A DNA stretch of 64,000 nucleotides from Streptomyces sp. NA02950 (GCF_013364155.1 NZ_CP054916.1:3158501-3222500), one strand, 5' to 3'. Shown: positions 8,544 through 18,692, counted from the first letter of the stretch. Notes: a model not told the origin generated them from the letters alone. Translations and numbers: made by a program.

Positions 8544-11261
8544 TCAGTCGTCACGGTCACGCGGACAGGAGAACCGGTCGTCGGGCCCCCAGCTCGTAGC
8601 CTCCACTCCGCTGTCCCGTATGCCGCACTCCAGCGCAACCGCCGGAGACGCCCCCGCCCTGTCGTACAGCATCAGCAGCCGCTTGTTCCTCGGGACCTTG
8701 CGGTTCTCGGCGAACACCAGTGATCCGGTGGCCCCGCGTACCCCGTCGGTGCCGCCCACCCCCTCCTCCAGCGCGAACTGCACCGTGGCCCGGCCGAACG
8801 GTGCCGTGCCCGCATTGCGATACGCCGCGTTGATCCCCTCGGAGAGGACCCGTAGGGCGTCCCAGGCAAGCGGGGCCCGTCCATCGTTGCTCCACAGGTC
8901 GTCCCCGTACGCCTGGGCGTACTGCCGGCGGAAGGCGATGCCCATCACATTGGGCGGATCGTCCTTCGGCAGGGCCTGCGCCGCGTAGTACAGCCGCAGT
9001 CCGGAGTGCCGCTCGGTGGGGCGCTGTTCCTCGACCACCGCGTTGGTGAGGTCGTTGCCGCCGAGCACGGTCACCCGGCCCTTGCATGTGGTGCCCTCGT
9101 CGAAGGCGTTGAGAAAATTCTCGAATTCATTGGCGCGGGCGGCCCAGTAGACGACCGTGCGCGGTTCCTCCGTCAGCCTCCGGCAGATGCTGGTGGCCAT
9201 CTGGGGAGGACTGGACACCCATTCGTCCCCCCCGTCGTTCACCCCGGATGGCGGAGAGGCGGACGCGTCGCCGAGGGGGTACCAGATCTGCCGGGCGCCT
9301 TTGAACTCCTCGGTGAACCGCTCGCTGAGATTGGCGCTGTAGATGTCGTGGGGGTCCCCGATCACCACCGCCTTCTCCGCCGGAGCGCACTCCCCGGGTC
9401 TGGTCCGCACGATATTGCCGTGCCGCGCGAACTCCGCGGCGATGCGCGCCTCACGTCCGTTGTCGGGAGGTATCTGCCGGTACATCGCCGACCCCTGCAT
9501 CTGTTCCGCGGTCGCTGAGGTGCCGATCATCGGCAGCCCGCCGTCGGCCAGGATGTCCCGCGTACGCAGGGTGTCCTTGCGGCTCTGGCCGAGACCGACG
9601 ACTCCCAGGATCTGCTCCCCGCCCGCCGTGCTCCCGCCACGGCCGACCTCCCGCACCAGCCGCTCGGCGATCGCGGGCGCCTTGGCGAAGCGCTGCCCGG
9701 CGTCCATCGGACGGATCTTCAGCCACACCTCGCTCTCCTTCTGCTGGGCCGCCTGACGGTTGATCTCCTTCTGGGCCAGCGCGATTCCGCGCAACTCCGG
9801 AATGGCACCGCTGTACTTGGCCGTTTCCCAGTCGTCGGCGGTCACCGGCACGCCCAGATAGACCACCGTCCGCACGACCGCGCCGTCGCGGGCGGCCCGG
9901 TCCGCCTTCTCGTTCTCCTTGCCGATGGCGGTCCGGATGTCGTCATAGACCTCCTGGGGGCTGCGGTCCGGCGGCCGGGTCGCCGGCCCGCCGGACCCGG
10001 CCGGGGAGGCGGACGCGGACGCGCCGCCTTCGCCGAGACATGCCGTGTCGCTCTTCGCCGTCACCCAGGCCACGCCGTAAACGCCCAGCAGGGCGAGCGC
10101 GATGATGCCCGCCACCCCCGCCGAGGCCGCCTCGACCCGCGGTGCCGCATCGGAACGAGCCCTCCCCACGGGCGTCTCCGGATAGCGGACGAGCCATCGC
10201 GCGGCGTCCGGGTCATCGGGGTGCGACTCCACCCCCACCCGGACCACCCGGGCACCACCCGTCCCCGTGCTCCCGATCCAGGACTTGAGCGTGATGGCGG
10301 CCTCGGCGAAGCTCTCGGTGCGCTGCTCGTCCCGGGGCACCACGGCCACCAGCATCGCCCCGGTGCAGCCGGTGTGCTCCACCGCGCCGGGGAACCGCTC
10401 CAGCAGCAGCCCCGCGTCGGATCCGGCGCCCGGGAACTGGGGCAGGACGAGGACGACACGATGTCTGCGGCGCCTCCCCCAGGGAGAGAGCCGCGGGTGG
10501 CGGAAGGCCCGCTCCACATCGGCGAGCAAGGCCCGCAACAGCGCGTCGACGATCAGCGCGCGCCCTTCGGGGCCCGCGGCGGCCTCGGCCCCGGCGGTCA
10601 GCCGTACGGCGTCGGCGTAGAAATCCGCGCCCTTGTCCGGCAGCTCGGCCCATTTCGCGTACCAGCCGCCCTGACGGGTCATCCGGCGGTGGTGGCGGCG
10701 CCCGTACCACCAGCGCGGCAGCAGCCCGAACACCGGTCGGCGCAGCCAGTACCAGGCGGTGCCCGGGATTCCGGGCGGCGGCTCCTCGCCACCGCTCATG
10801 GTCTCCAGCGCCCGCAGCACGGCGGAGCTCGAGCAGCGCGCCTCGTAGATCTGGTTCCGTAACTCCTTGGGCTGCGCGTCCACCTGCGGCCTGGTGAGGT
10901 CGGCCTCGACGACGGCGCACATCAGCCGGAACTGCGAGAGCCGCAGCTTGCCGAAGCCCCCCGGCCGGTTGCGCACCAGCTCTTCCTCGATCTTCTGGAA
11001 GGTCTTCCCCACCCGCTCCCGTGGCGGGCCCTTGATCTTCCCCGCCACCTGCGCGAACGGAATCCGGGCCCTGCCGCCCGCGCTGAAGCGCGCGCACAGG
11101 CCATCGGCGATCCGCTCCGCATTGGTCGCTTCGGTGAGCTGTGTGAGCAGGATCTGCGGGGCCGGGCCCCGCTGTCCGGGCGGCAGCAGAACGAGCTGTT
11201 CGAGCGATTCGACCAGCGATTCGATTTTGGGCAGCGGTGGCACCGCGGCAGTCATAAGCAT
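8544..11261 (-). CDS. Membrane protein: cytoplasmic N-region, one TM helix, extracytoplasmic periplasmic-binding-like domain
   Basis: The protein has 905 residues. About 1-380 is cytoplasmic with a conserved look but no family I can name. One transmembrane helix spans about 383-402 (IIALALLGVYGVAW). Residues about 440-905 read as a branched-chain-amino-acid-type periplasmic binding domain (VVYLGVPV, ILGVVGLGQSRKD, MIGTSATAEQMQ, VVIGDPHDIYSANLSERF). No transporter genes are adjacent, so a ligand-sensing role across the membrane is more likely than transport; this is inference. A TTA codon (Leu134, 10860-10862) suggests bldA dependence. The ATG at 11255 has better spacing from the GGGGGG site than that at 11261. 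Confidence 0.75.
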   Translation of the reverse strand: MLMTAAVPPLPKIESLVESLEQLVLLPPGQRGPAPQILLTQLTEATNAERIADGLCARFSAGGRARIPFAQVAGKIKGPPRERVGKTFQKIEEELVRNRPGGFGKLRLSQFRLMCAVVEADLTRPQVDAQPKELRNQIYEARCSSSAVLRALETMSGGEEPPPGIPGTAWYWLRRPVFGLLPRWWYGRRHHRRMTRQGGWYAKWAELPDKGADFYADAVRLTAGAEAAAGPEGRALIVDALLRALLADVERAFRHPRLSPWGRRRRHRVVLVLPQFPGAGSDAGLLLERFPGAVEHTGCTGAMLVAVVPRDEQRTESFAEAAITLKSWIGSTGTGGARVVRVGVESHPDDPDAARWLVRYPETPVGRARSDAAPRVEAASAGVAGIIALALLGVYGVAWVTAKSDTACLGEGGASASASPAGSGGPATRPPDRSPQEVYDDIRTAIGKENEKADRAARDGAVVRTVVYLGVPVTADDWETAKYSGAIPELRGIALAQKEINRQAAQQKESEVWLKIRPMDAGQRFAKAPAIAERLVREVGRGGSTAGGEQILGVVGLGQSRKDTLRTRDILADGGLPMIGTSATAEQMQGSAMYRQIPPDNGREARIAAEFARHGNIVRTRPGECAPAEKAVVIGDPHDIYSANLSERFTEEFKGARQIWYPLGDASASPPSGVNDGGDEWVSSPPQMATSICRRLTEEPRTVVYWAARANEFENFLNAFDEGTTCKGRVTVLGGNDLTNAVVEEQRPTERHSGLRLYYAAQALPKDDPPNVMGIAFRRQYAQAYGDDLWSNDGRAPLAWDALRVLSEGINAAYRNAGTAPFGRATVQFALEEGVGGTDGVRGATGSLVFAENRKVPRNKRLLMLYDRAGASPAVALECGIRDSGVEATSWGPDDRFSCPRDRDD

Positions 11262-11406
11262 CCCCCCGACCCATCATCCCCGCCCGCTCCGGAGAGCACC
11301 AGACTCCTCACACAGAGCGACAGACATTTTCCGGTGTTGGCCGTATGGGGGACGAGGGGAAACCGAAGATGACCGTCGGGGCGCCAGACCGCCGGGCGCC
11401 AAGATG

Positions 11407-12369
11407 TCAGACCGTCAGCACGACCTTGCCGAACAGATCGCCGCCCGCCATCTTCTCGAACCCCTCGCGGGCCCGGTCCAGCGGCAGCACCGAGTCGATC
11501 ACCGGTCGCACCCCGTGCGCCGCGCAGAAGCTGAGCAGATCCTCCAGCTCGTCCTTGCTGCCCATCGTGGAGCCGACGACCTTCAGCTCCAGGAAGAAGA
11601 TCCGGTTGAGCTCGGCGGCCTTGGGGTTGGGGCCGCTGGTGGCGCCCGAGATGACCAGGGTGCCGCCGGGCTTGAGCGACTTGACCGAATGCGACCAGGT
11701 CGCGGCGCCGACCGTCTCCATCACCGCGTCCACCCGGTGCGGCAGCCGCTCCCCCGGCTCGAACGCCGCCTCGGCGCCCAGCTCGACGGCACGCTTGCGC
11801 TTGGCCTCGTCCCGGCTGGTCGCCACGATCCGCAGACCGGCCGCGGCGCCCAGCACGATCGCGGCGGTGGCCACCCCGCCGCCCGCGCCCTGCACCAGCA
11901 CACTGTCGCCGGGGCGCACCCCCGCGTTGGTGAAGAGCATGCGGTACGCGGTCAGCCAGGCCGTCGGCAGACAGGCCGCCTCCTCGAAGGACAGCTCCTT
12001 CGGCTTGGGCAGCAGATTCCAGCTGGGCACGGTGACCTTCTCCGCGAAGGTGCCCTGGTAGCGCTCGGTGAGGATGGAGCGGGGTTCGTGCGGGCCGACA
12101 CCGTGGCCGCTCTGGCCGATGACCGAGTGGAGGACGACCTCGTTGCCGTCCTCGTCGATCCCGGCCGCGTCACAGCCGAGGATCATCGGCAGCGACTCCT
12201 CGCCGAGCCCGACGCCGCGCAGCGACCACAGGTCGTGGTGGTTGAGCGAGGCCGCCTTGACCCGGACGGTGCTCCAGCCCGGCCGTACCTCCGGCTCGGG
12301 GCGCTCGCCCAGTTCAAGACCGCTCAGCGGCTGGTCACGGTCGATACGTGCGGCGTAGGCAGCGAACAT
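11407..12369 (-). CDS. Zinc-type (MDR) alcohol/quinone dehydrogenase
   Basis: The 320-residue medium-chain dehydrogenase has a GroES-like domain (NHHDLWSLRGVG; PMILGCDAAG) and a Rossmann domain with VLVQGAGGGVATAAI. Catalytic-zinc ligands of classical alcohol dehydrogenases are not obvious. It is therefore closer to the zinc-free quinone/enoyl reductases, and the substrate is unknown. The start was set at MFAAYAARI (12369). TATGGT stands 7 nt before this ATG, fitting a leaderless transcript; an in-frame ATG at 12381 is the alternative. The S. coelicolor counterpart, from memory, is next to the malic enzyme as here. Confidence 0.88.
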   Translation of the reverse strand: MFAAYAARIDRDQPLSGLELGERPEPEVRPGWSTVRVKAASLNHHDLWSLRGVGLGEESLPMILGCDAAGIDEDGNEVVLHSVIGQSGHGVGPHEPRSILTERYQGTFAEKVTVPSWNLLPKPKELSFEEAACLPTAWLTAYRMLFTNAGVRPGDSVLVQGAGGGVATAAIVLGAAAGLRIVATSRDEAKRKRAVELGAEAAFEPGERLPHRVDAVMETVGAATWSHSVKSLKPGGTLVISGATSGPNPKAAELNRIFFLELKVVGSTMGSKDELEDLLSFCAAHGVRPVIDSVLPLDRAREGFEKMAGGDLFGKVVLTV

Positions 12370-12520
12370 GATCCTGACCATAGGCCGCGGCGGGGACGCG
12401 GCGGAACCACACCGGGGTGTGACACGCACCGCGCCGCAGCCCCCCGGAGCGGTGCGGGCGGGCGCATACGGCGACGGGCCGGGCCGCTTCCCCCTCACGG
12501 AGGAACCGGCCCGGCCCGTC

Positions 12521-12620
12521 ACTCAGCTCACTCAGCTCACTCAGCCGATGGCGCGTCAGCGCTCGTCAGTGCTCGTCAGCGTCGGTCAGCTTTGGTCAGT
12601 TTTGGTCAGCGTTCGTCAGC
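12521..12620. repeat. Short tandem repeats: ACTCAGCTC x3 and ten-base GTCAG units x7
   Basis: ACTCAGCTC is repeated three times with a 9-bp period (12521-12547). Then GTCAG recurs seven times with an exact 10-bp period (12555, 12565, 12575, 12585, 12595, 12605, 12615), separated by variable 5-base fillers such as CGCTC and TTTTG. The last unit contains the stop codon of the malic enzyme gene. The array fills most of the gap between malic enzyme and the dehydrogenase promoter. Slipped-strand expansion is the simplest origin. Confidence 0.8.
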
Positions 12621-13842
12621 GCCGCGCCACACCCTCGGCGCGCGCGGCCGCAGCGACGGCCGCGGTCACGGCCGGGGCGACCCGCTCGTCGAACGGCGAG
12701 GGGATGACCTTGTCCGCGCTCAGCTCGTCGGCCACCACGGCGGCCAGCGCCTCGGCGGCGGCGAGCTTCATGCCCTCGGTGATCCGGGAGGCCCGGACCT
12801 GGAGGGCCCCGGCGAAGATGCCCGGGAAGGCGAGCACGTTGTTGATCTGGTTCGGGAAGTCGCTGCGGCCGGTGGCGACCACCGCCGCGTGCCGGTGCGC
12901 GACCTCCGGGTGAATCTCCGGGTTGGGATTGGCCATCGCGAAGATGAAGGCGCCGGGCGCCATGGTGGCCACCGCCTCCTGCGCCACCGTTCCGCCGCTG
13001 ACCCCGATGAAGACGTCCGCTCCGGCCAGGGCCGTCTCCAGGGAGCCGGTCAGCCCGGCCTTGTTGGTGAAGCCGGCCAGCTCACGCTTGACGTCGGTGA
13101 GGTCCTCGCGGTCCGCGGACACGATGCCCTTGCGGTCGCAGACCGCCACATCGCCGATGCCCGCCTCGACGAGGATCCGGGCGATGGCGACTCCGGCGGC
13201 ACCCGCCCCGGAGATGACGGCGCGCAGCTGTCCGAGCGAACGGTCGGTCAGCTTGGCGGCGTTGCGCAGTGCCGCCAGGGTGACGACCGCCGTGCCGTGC
13301 TGGTCGTCGTGGAAGATCGGGATGTCGACGCGCTCCTGGAGCTTGCGCTCGATCTCGAAGCAGCGGGGCGCCGAGATGTCTTCCAGGTTGACGCCGCCGA
13401 ACGAGGGCGCGAGCCGGGCCACGGTCTCGACGATCTCGTCGACCTCCCGGCAGTCGAGGGCGATGGGCACCGCGTCGACTCCGCCGAACTGCTTGAAGAG
13501 GATCGCCTTCCCCTCCATCACCGGCAAGGACGCCTCCGGGCCGATGTCTCCGAGTCCGAGAACCGCGCTGCCGTCCGTCACCACGGCGACGACCTGGGAC
13601 TTCCAGGTGTAGTCGTGGACGAGCTCCGGCTGCTCGGCGATCGCGCTGCACACCTTGGCGACACCCGGTGTGTACGCGAGGGACAGATCGTCCCGGTCGC
13701 GCACGGGCACGGTCGCCTGGACGGCCATCTTGCCGCCCCGGTGGAGCGCGAAGGCCGGATCGAACGGCTCTCCGTCGGTCACGTCTTCGGCTCCTTCGCC
13801 GTTGCTGCTGTCGCTGCGAGGATGGGCAATCTCCGCTGCCAC
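12616..13842 (-). CDS. NADP-dependent malic enzyme
   Basis: The 408-residue enzyme decarboxylates malate to pyruvate while reducing NAD(P). Visible motifs are SLAYTPGVA, VVTDGSAVLGLGDIGPEA and MEGKAILFKQFGGVDA in the catalytic part. FHDDQHGTAVV supplies metal-binding acids, and GAGAAGVAIARIL is the cofactor Rossmann motif. It is the short bacterial single-domain form without the phosphotransacetylase extension. The GTG at 13842 (protein VAAEIAHPRS) follows AAAGGGG. It is divergent from the amino acid ABC transporter. It supplies pyruvate and NADPH, in Streptomyces linked to storage-lipid and polyketide precursor supply. Confidence 0.95.
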   Translation of the reverse strand: MAAEIAHPRSDSSNGEGAEDVTDGEPFDPAFALHRGGKMAVQATVPVRDRDDLSLAYTPGVAKVCSAIAEQPELVHDYTWKSQVVAVVTDGSAVLGLGDIGPEASLPVMEGKAILFKQFGGVDAVPIALDCREVDEIVETVARLAPSFGGVNLEDISAPRCFEIERKLQERVDIPIFHDDQHGTAVVTLAALRNAAKLTDRSLGQLRAVISGAGAAGVAIARILVEAGIGDVAVCDRKGIVSADREDLTDVKRELAGFTNKAGLTGSLETALAGADVFIGVSGGTVAQEAVATMAPGAFIFAMANPNPEIHPEVAHRHAAVVATGRSDFPNQINNVLAFPGIFAGALQVRASRITEGMKLAAAEALAAVVADELSADKVIPSPFDERVAPAVTAAVAAAARAEGVARR

Positions 13843-14357
13843 TTTTGACCCCTTTGTCGTTTTCTGTCGAGGGTAGCCGCCCCAGGTTGGGAGCGGGCGG
13901 GCACCGCGTCCGGGCCCCCATGGCACAGATAGCCGCGCCCTGGAGGGAAATACGGACGCCGGGCGTGTCGCACACACGCCCTGAGCCCCGGGTGAGGGGT
14001 GTAACGATCTGTTCTACCGGATGCGCGCTCCAGGAGACGAGCGACTTCTGTCACGGTGCCGTTCAGAAAGTCCGCGTTACCATCGAAAGCGATCGAATCG
14101 GACATGAATGTACATGTCACCGTCGCTCGGCAGGCGCCGCGTGATCATGAGCCCGTCCCACTTCCCCGGCCACCGCTGTCCGGCCCGGCATTCCACCTGC
14201 GCAACCACGGGGATCGCCCGTTATCCGATTTTGACATGGATACCCGTCCGATCGAGCCGGTCCAGATGGCAAGATGCCCCAATCACACGAGGTCGCGACA
14301 CTCAAAAGCGTGTTCCCGACATCTCGGACACCCCCTCATCCTGCGGGAGGAACCAGC
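13843..14357. promoter_or_regulatory. Divergent promoter region of malic enzyme and amino acid ABC operon
   Basis: The gap is 515 nt. It contains a perfect dyad GACATG-aatgta-CATGTC (14101-14118) that may be an operator. A TTGACA hexamer (14231-14236) lacks a good -10 partner at 17-18 bp. A strong ribosome site GGGAGGAA precedes the substrate-binding protein gene. Open frames here lack codon bias and were not called. Confidence 0.45.
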
Positions 14358-15317
14358 ATGACCGCCAGCTTCACGCGCCGTCCGGCCACCTTGAAGTCCC
14401 GGATGGCCACAGCCGGCGCGGTAGCGGTCGTGGGCGCCCTGCTGCTGACGGGCTGTGGCGACCAGACCAACAAGGCCAAGAGCGGCTCCTCCAACGCCGC
14501 GGGCAAGGGTCCGCTCTTCAGCGAGCTGCCGAAGCAGATCCAGGACGCCGGCGTGATCAAGGTCGGCTCGGACATCAACTATCCGCCGGTCGAGTTCAAG
14601 AAGGGCGGCCAGGTCATGGGCATCGACCCGGATCTCGCCAATGCCCTCGGCAAGGCGCTCGGTGTGAGGTTCGAGTTCAACAACGCCACGTTCGACACCC
14701 TGCTCTCCGGTCTGCGCTCCAAGCGCTACGACATCGCGATGTCGGCCATGACCGACACCAAGGGCCGCCAGGAGGGTGTGGACCCGGACACCGGCAAGAA
14801 GGCGGGCGAGGGTGTCGACTTCGTCGACTACTTCACCGCCGGTGTCTCGATCTACACCAAGAAGGGCGACACCCAGGGAATCAAGACCTGGGACGATCTG
14901 TGCGGGAAGAAGATCGTCGTCCAGCGCGGCACCGTCTCGCACGACCTCGGCAAGGCCCAGTCCAAGGAGTGCGACAAGGACAACAAGGGCAAGATCAAGA
15001 TCGAGGCGTTCGCCAACGACACCGAGGCCCAGACCCGGCTGCGCGGCGGCGGCGCCGACGCGGCCGCCAGTGACTTCCCGGTCGCGGCCTACGCCGTGAA
15101 GACCTCCGGCGGCGGCAACGACTTCGAGATCACCGGTGACCAGGTGAAGGCGGCGCCGTACGGCATAGCCCTCAGCAAGGGCAACACCGAGCTGCGTGAC
15201 GCCCTCAAGCAGGCACTCGCCCTGATCATCGCGAACGGCGAGTACGACAAGATCATCGCGAAGTGGGGCGTCAAGGACGGCGCCGTCACCAAGGCCATCA
15301 TCAACGGCGGCAAGTGA
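14358..15317 (+). CDS. Polar amino acid (glutamate-type) ABC transporter substrate-binding lipoprotein
   Basis: The 319-residue lipoprotein has a basic N-terminus, a hydrophobic segment and the lipobox LLLTGC (Cys33). A family-3 solute-binding domain follows (GVIKVGSDINYPPVEFKKGG, GIDPDLANALGKALGV, RYDIAMSAMTDTKGRQ). It captures a polar amino acid outside the membrane for the permease and ATPase encoded next. Start ATG 14358 follows GGGAGGAA by 5 nt. It is the first gene of a three-gene operon; the likely ligand is glutamate/glutamine-type but not provable here. Confidence 0.92.
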   Translation: MTASFTRRPATLKSRMATAGAVAVVGALLLTGCGDQTNKAKSGSSNAAGKGPLFSELPKQIQDAGVIKVGSDINYPPVEFKKGGQVMGIDPDLANALGKALGVRFEFNNATFDTLLSGLRSKRYDIAMSAMTDTKGRQEGVDPDTGKKAGEGVDFVDYFTAGVSIYTKKGDTQGIKTWDDLCGKKIVVQRGTVSHDLGKAQSKECDKDNKGKIKIEAFANDTEAQTRLRGGGADAAASDFPVAAYAVKTSGGGNDFEITGDQVKAAPYGIALSKGNTELRDALKQALALIIANGEYDKIIAKWGVKDGAVTKAIINGGK

Positions 15318-15362
15318 CCCGGCTCCTCCTTCCTCGCGCATTCGCGCTGAAAGGCACAATCC

Positions 15363-16297
15363 GTGACAACTGAGATCGACAAGGCGGGCCCGGTCGACAC
15401 CCCGCCGCCCGCGCCGGAGAACATCAAGGCCATCCCGGTGCGGCACTACGGCCGCTGGGTTACCGCGGTCATCGCCATCGCCCTGCTGGTGACGCTCGTC
15501 CTCGCCTTCGCCCGCGGCGATGTCAACTGGGGCGCCATCCCGGACTACTTCTTCGACAGCGAGGTGCTGCGCGGTGTCCGGAACACCGTCTGGATCACCA
15601 TCCTGTCGATGGCGCTCGGTGTGGTCCTCGGCATCATCCTCGCGGTGATGCGGCTGTCGAAGAACCCGGTGACCTCCTCCCTCGCCTGGGGATACATCTG
15701 GTTCTTCCGCGGCACCCCGGTCTACGTCCAACTGCTGGTCTGGTTCAATCTCGGGCTGGTCTTCGACTACATCAACCTCGGTCCGATCTACAAGGACGAG
15801 TGGTCGGACTTCATGACCCCCTTCCTGGCCGCCCTGCTGGGCCTCGGCCTGAACGAGGCCGCGTACATGGCCGAGATCTGCCGGGCCGGTCTCCAGGCGG
15901 TCGACGAGGGTCAGACCGAGGCGTCCCAGGCGCTGGGCATGAGCCACGCCAAGACGCTGCGCCGGGTGGTCCTGCCGCAGGCCATGCGGGTGATCGTGCC
16001 GCCGACGGGCAACGAGTTCATCAACATGCTCAAGACCACCTCACTGGTGATCGCCGTGCAGTACTGGGATCTGTTGCAGGCCACCACCAACGTCGGCCAG
16101 AGCACCGGCGCCACCGCCGAGATGCTCTTCCTGGCCGCCGCCTGGTATCTGATCCTCACCTCGGTGCTGAGCGTGGGCCAGTACTACCTGGAGCGGTACT
16201 ACGCCCGCGGATCGAGCCGATCCCTCCCGATGACCCCGCTCCAGCGGATCCGGGTCAACCTTCTCTCCTTCAGCAACCGGGCCGGAGGTCCCAGCGC

Positions 16298-16301
<4 letters not shown>
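15363..16301 (+). CDS. Amino acid ABC transporter permease (HisM/GlnP type)
   Basis: The 312-residue integral membrane protein has the HEAA-type polar amino acid permease signature ([16 protein letters not shown], then an EAA loop around [20 protein letters not shown]). The loop contacts the ATPase. Several hydrophobic helices are visible. The single permease presumably forms a homodimer, as no second permease gene is present. The GTG at 15363 lies 45 nt after the binding-protein stop. The last codons overlap the ATPase start (ATGA). Confidence 0.92.
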
Positions 16302-17059
<758 letters not shown>

Positions 17060-17082
17060 CCCGGAACCGGCCCGGAACGACA

Positions 17083-17120
17083 CGAGGGCGGTACGGCCGA
17101 TGTCGGCCGTACCGCCCTCG
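17083..17120. terminator. Bidirectional hairpin terminator
   Basis: A 16-bp perfect stem (CGAGGGCGGTACGGCC and complement, 17083-17098 / 17105-17120) with a 6-nt loop. It lies between the convergent ABC ATPase and methyltransferase genes. There is no long T-run, as usual in Streptomyces. Confidence 0.85.
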
Positions 17121-17141
17121 TCCGTCCGCGCGGCGCCGGGC

Positions 17142-17936
17142 CTACTTCAGCCCCAGCACCATCGCGTCCGAGACCGAGCACCACACCGCGCGCGCCTCCG
17201 CGAAGCCCGCGTCGCGCAGCGCCCGCGCATGCCAGGCCGCGGACTGCACCTCACCGTCGGCGTGGTCGCCGTCGGCCGGATTGCCGAAGATCCTGAACCG
17301 CTCGGCGACCGGTCCGGCCAGCGCCGCGTCCCGGGCGGCGGTCTCCCACCAGTCCACCCAGTCCTGGGTACCGGCCGCCTTGTCGCGCGCCTGCCGCTCC
17401 TTCTGGAAGGCGTGGTCGGCGGCGTTGATCCGGGGGGTGGCCGGGTCCGGCATGTGGTCGGCGTTGAGGAAGACACCGCCGTCCCGCAGCACGCCCGCCA
17501 CCTGGCCGTACAGCACGCTCAGCTCCTCCGAGCGCAGCCAGTGCAGCGCGGTGGCGGTGAGCACGGCGTCGTAATGGCGGTGCGGCAGCCGCCGCGTCCA
17601 CTCCGGGTCACGCAGATCGGCCGTCACGAACGCGACGCGGCTCTCCGCCCTGAAGAGGCTCTCGGCCGTGAAGTGGCCGCGGGCGATCGTCAGCAGCGCC
17701 GGGTCCAGATCCACACCGGTACTGGTGGCTTTCGGGAACCGGCGGAGCGCCCGATCCGAGATACTGCCCGTGCCGCATGCGAGGTCCAGGATCCTCGGCT
17801 CCGGGCCGACGAGCGCCTCGACCGCGTCGAGCATCGCCCGGAACCGCTCCTCACGATCAGGGAGGTACCACTCCTGCTGCCGGTCCCAGCTCCGCTGCCA
17901 TGCCTGCCAGTCCGCTGCGGCGGCGGTCTCCGTCAT
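17142..17936 (-). CDS. SAM-dependent class I methyltransferase
   Basis: The 264-residue protein has motif I LDLACGTGS, an acidic residue after strand 2 (STGVDLDPALLTIA) and the segment FVTADLRDPEW. This places it in the class I methyltransferase fold. It lacks features indicating a substrate. It stands alone, convergent with the ABC operon and divergent from the CGNR regulator gene 93 nt away. The start is ATG 17936. Confidence 0.85.
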   Translation of the reverse strand: MTETAAAADWQAWQRSWDRQQEWYLPDREERFRAMLDAVEALVGPEPRILDLACGTGSISDRALRRFPKATSTGVDLDPALLTIARGHFTAESLFRAESRVAFVTADLRDPEWTRRLPHRHYDAVLTATALHWLRSEELSVLYGQVAGVLRDGGVFLNADHMPDPATPRINAADHAFQKERQARDKAAGTQDWVDWWETAARDAALAGPVAERFRIFGNPADGDHADGEVQSAAWHARALRDAGFAEARAVWCSVSDAMVLGLK

Positions 17937-18029
17937 CGTGCCACTCCCTCTCCCGGTCCGTAATACCCTGGATCACAAGGCGACCATTACCGACCGTCCG
18001 ACTTTAAAACACCCCCGTAAGGACCACAA

Positions 18030-18692
18030 GTGGAACTGGCTTATTACTCGGATCTCGCGGTGCGCCTGGTCAACAGCGAGGAGCCCGTCCGCGGTACCGA
18101 CGCCCTCACCTCGGTGGATGCCGTGCGCGCACTCTTCGGCGAGAGCAAACAGGCGGCCCGGCGCGCGACCGATGCCGATGTCACCCGGCTCAGGTCCGTC
18201 CGGGCACGGCTGCGCGCGGTCTTCGAGGCGGCGGCCGAGGGGGACGAGGTCCTGGCCGTGGACCTGCTCAACGCGCTGCTGATCGAGTTCCCGGTGAGCC
18301 CGCAGATCTCCGGGCACGAGACCCGCGCCGAGGACGGCCGCGCCGACTGGCATATGCACATCGCGGACTACGCGGCCAACGCGGGCGCCGGATTCGCCGC
18401 CACGGCCTCGATGGGACTCGCCTTCCACCTCACCGAACTGGGCGCCGACCGCCTCGGCATCTGCGAGGCGTCGCCCTGTCGCAACGCCTATCTCGACACA
18501 TCGACAAATCGATCCCGGCGCTACTGTTCGGACCGCTGCGCCACCCGCGCCAACGTGGCCGCCTACCGGGCCCGCAAGCGCCTCGACGCCGAGCGCTCGG
18601 CCGCCGCCGACCGCGGCCCGCGAGAGGAGCGCGATCGCACCGGCCGCACCGCGGACGCCGCCCACGACAGCAGCCCCGCGATGGAACGCTGA
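18030..18692 (+). CDS. ABATE/CGNR zinc-finger regulator
   Basis: The 220-residue protein has an N-terminal ABATE-type domain (about 1-140). A C-terminal CGNR-like zinc finger follows at about 148-185: CEASPCRNAYLDTSTNRSRR then YCSDRCATRANVAAYRARK, with four cysteines. The basic helix after the finger is expected to bind DNA. Such proteins are presumed stress-linked transcription regulators; targets are unknown. The GTG start has AAGGA upstream. The last 130 nt overlap the end of the convergent sodX gene. Confidence 0.85.
   Translation: MELAYYSDLAVRLVNSEEPVRGTDALTSVDAVRALFGESKQAARRATDADVTRLRSVRARLRAVFEAAAEGDEVLAVDLLNALLIEFPVSPQISGHETRAEDGRADWHMHIADYAANAGAGFAATASMGLAFHLTELGADRLGICEASPCRNAYLDTSTNRSRRYCSDRCATRANVAAYRARKRLDAERSAAADRGPREERDRTGRTADAAHDSSPAMER

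Noticed and set aside
12551..12620. Regular GTCAG repeats considered as a CRISPR array
   Set aside because: The units are 10 bp with no conserved 25-35 bp repeat, no unique spacers and no cas genes.
11407..13848. Very long plus-strand frame across the dehydrogenase and malic enzyme genes
   Set aside because: Its composition is that of an antisense shadow. The minus-strand proteins have complete family motifs.
14231..14275. TTGACA box as the promoter of the amino acid transporter operon
   Set aside because: No acceptable -10 hexamer lies 16-19 bp downstream.
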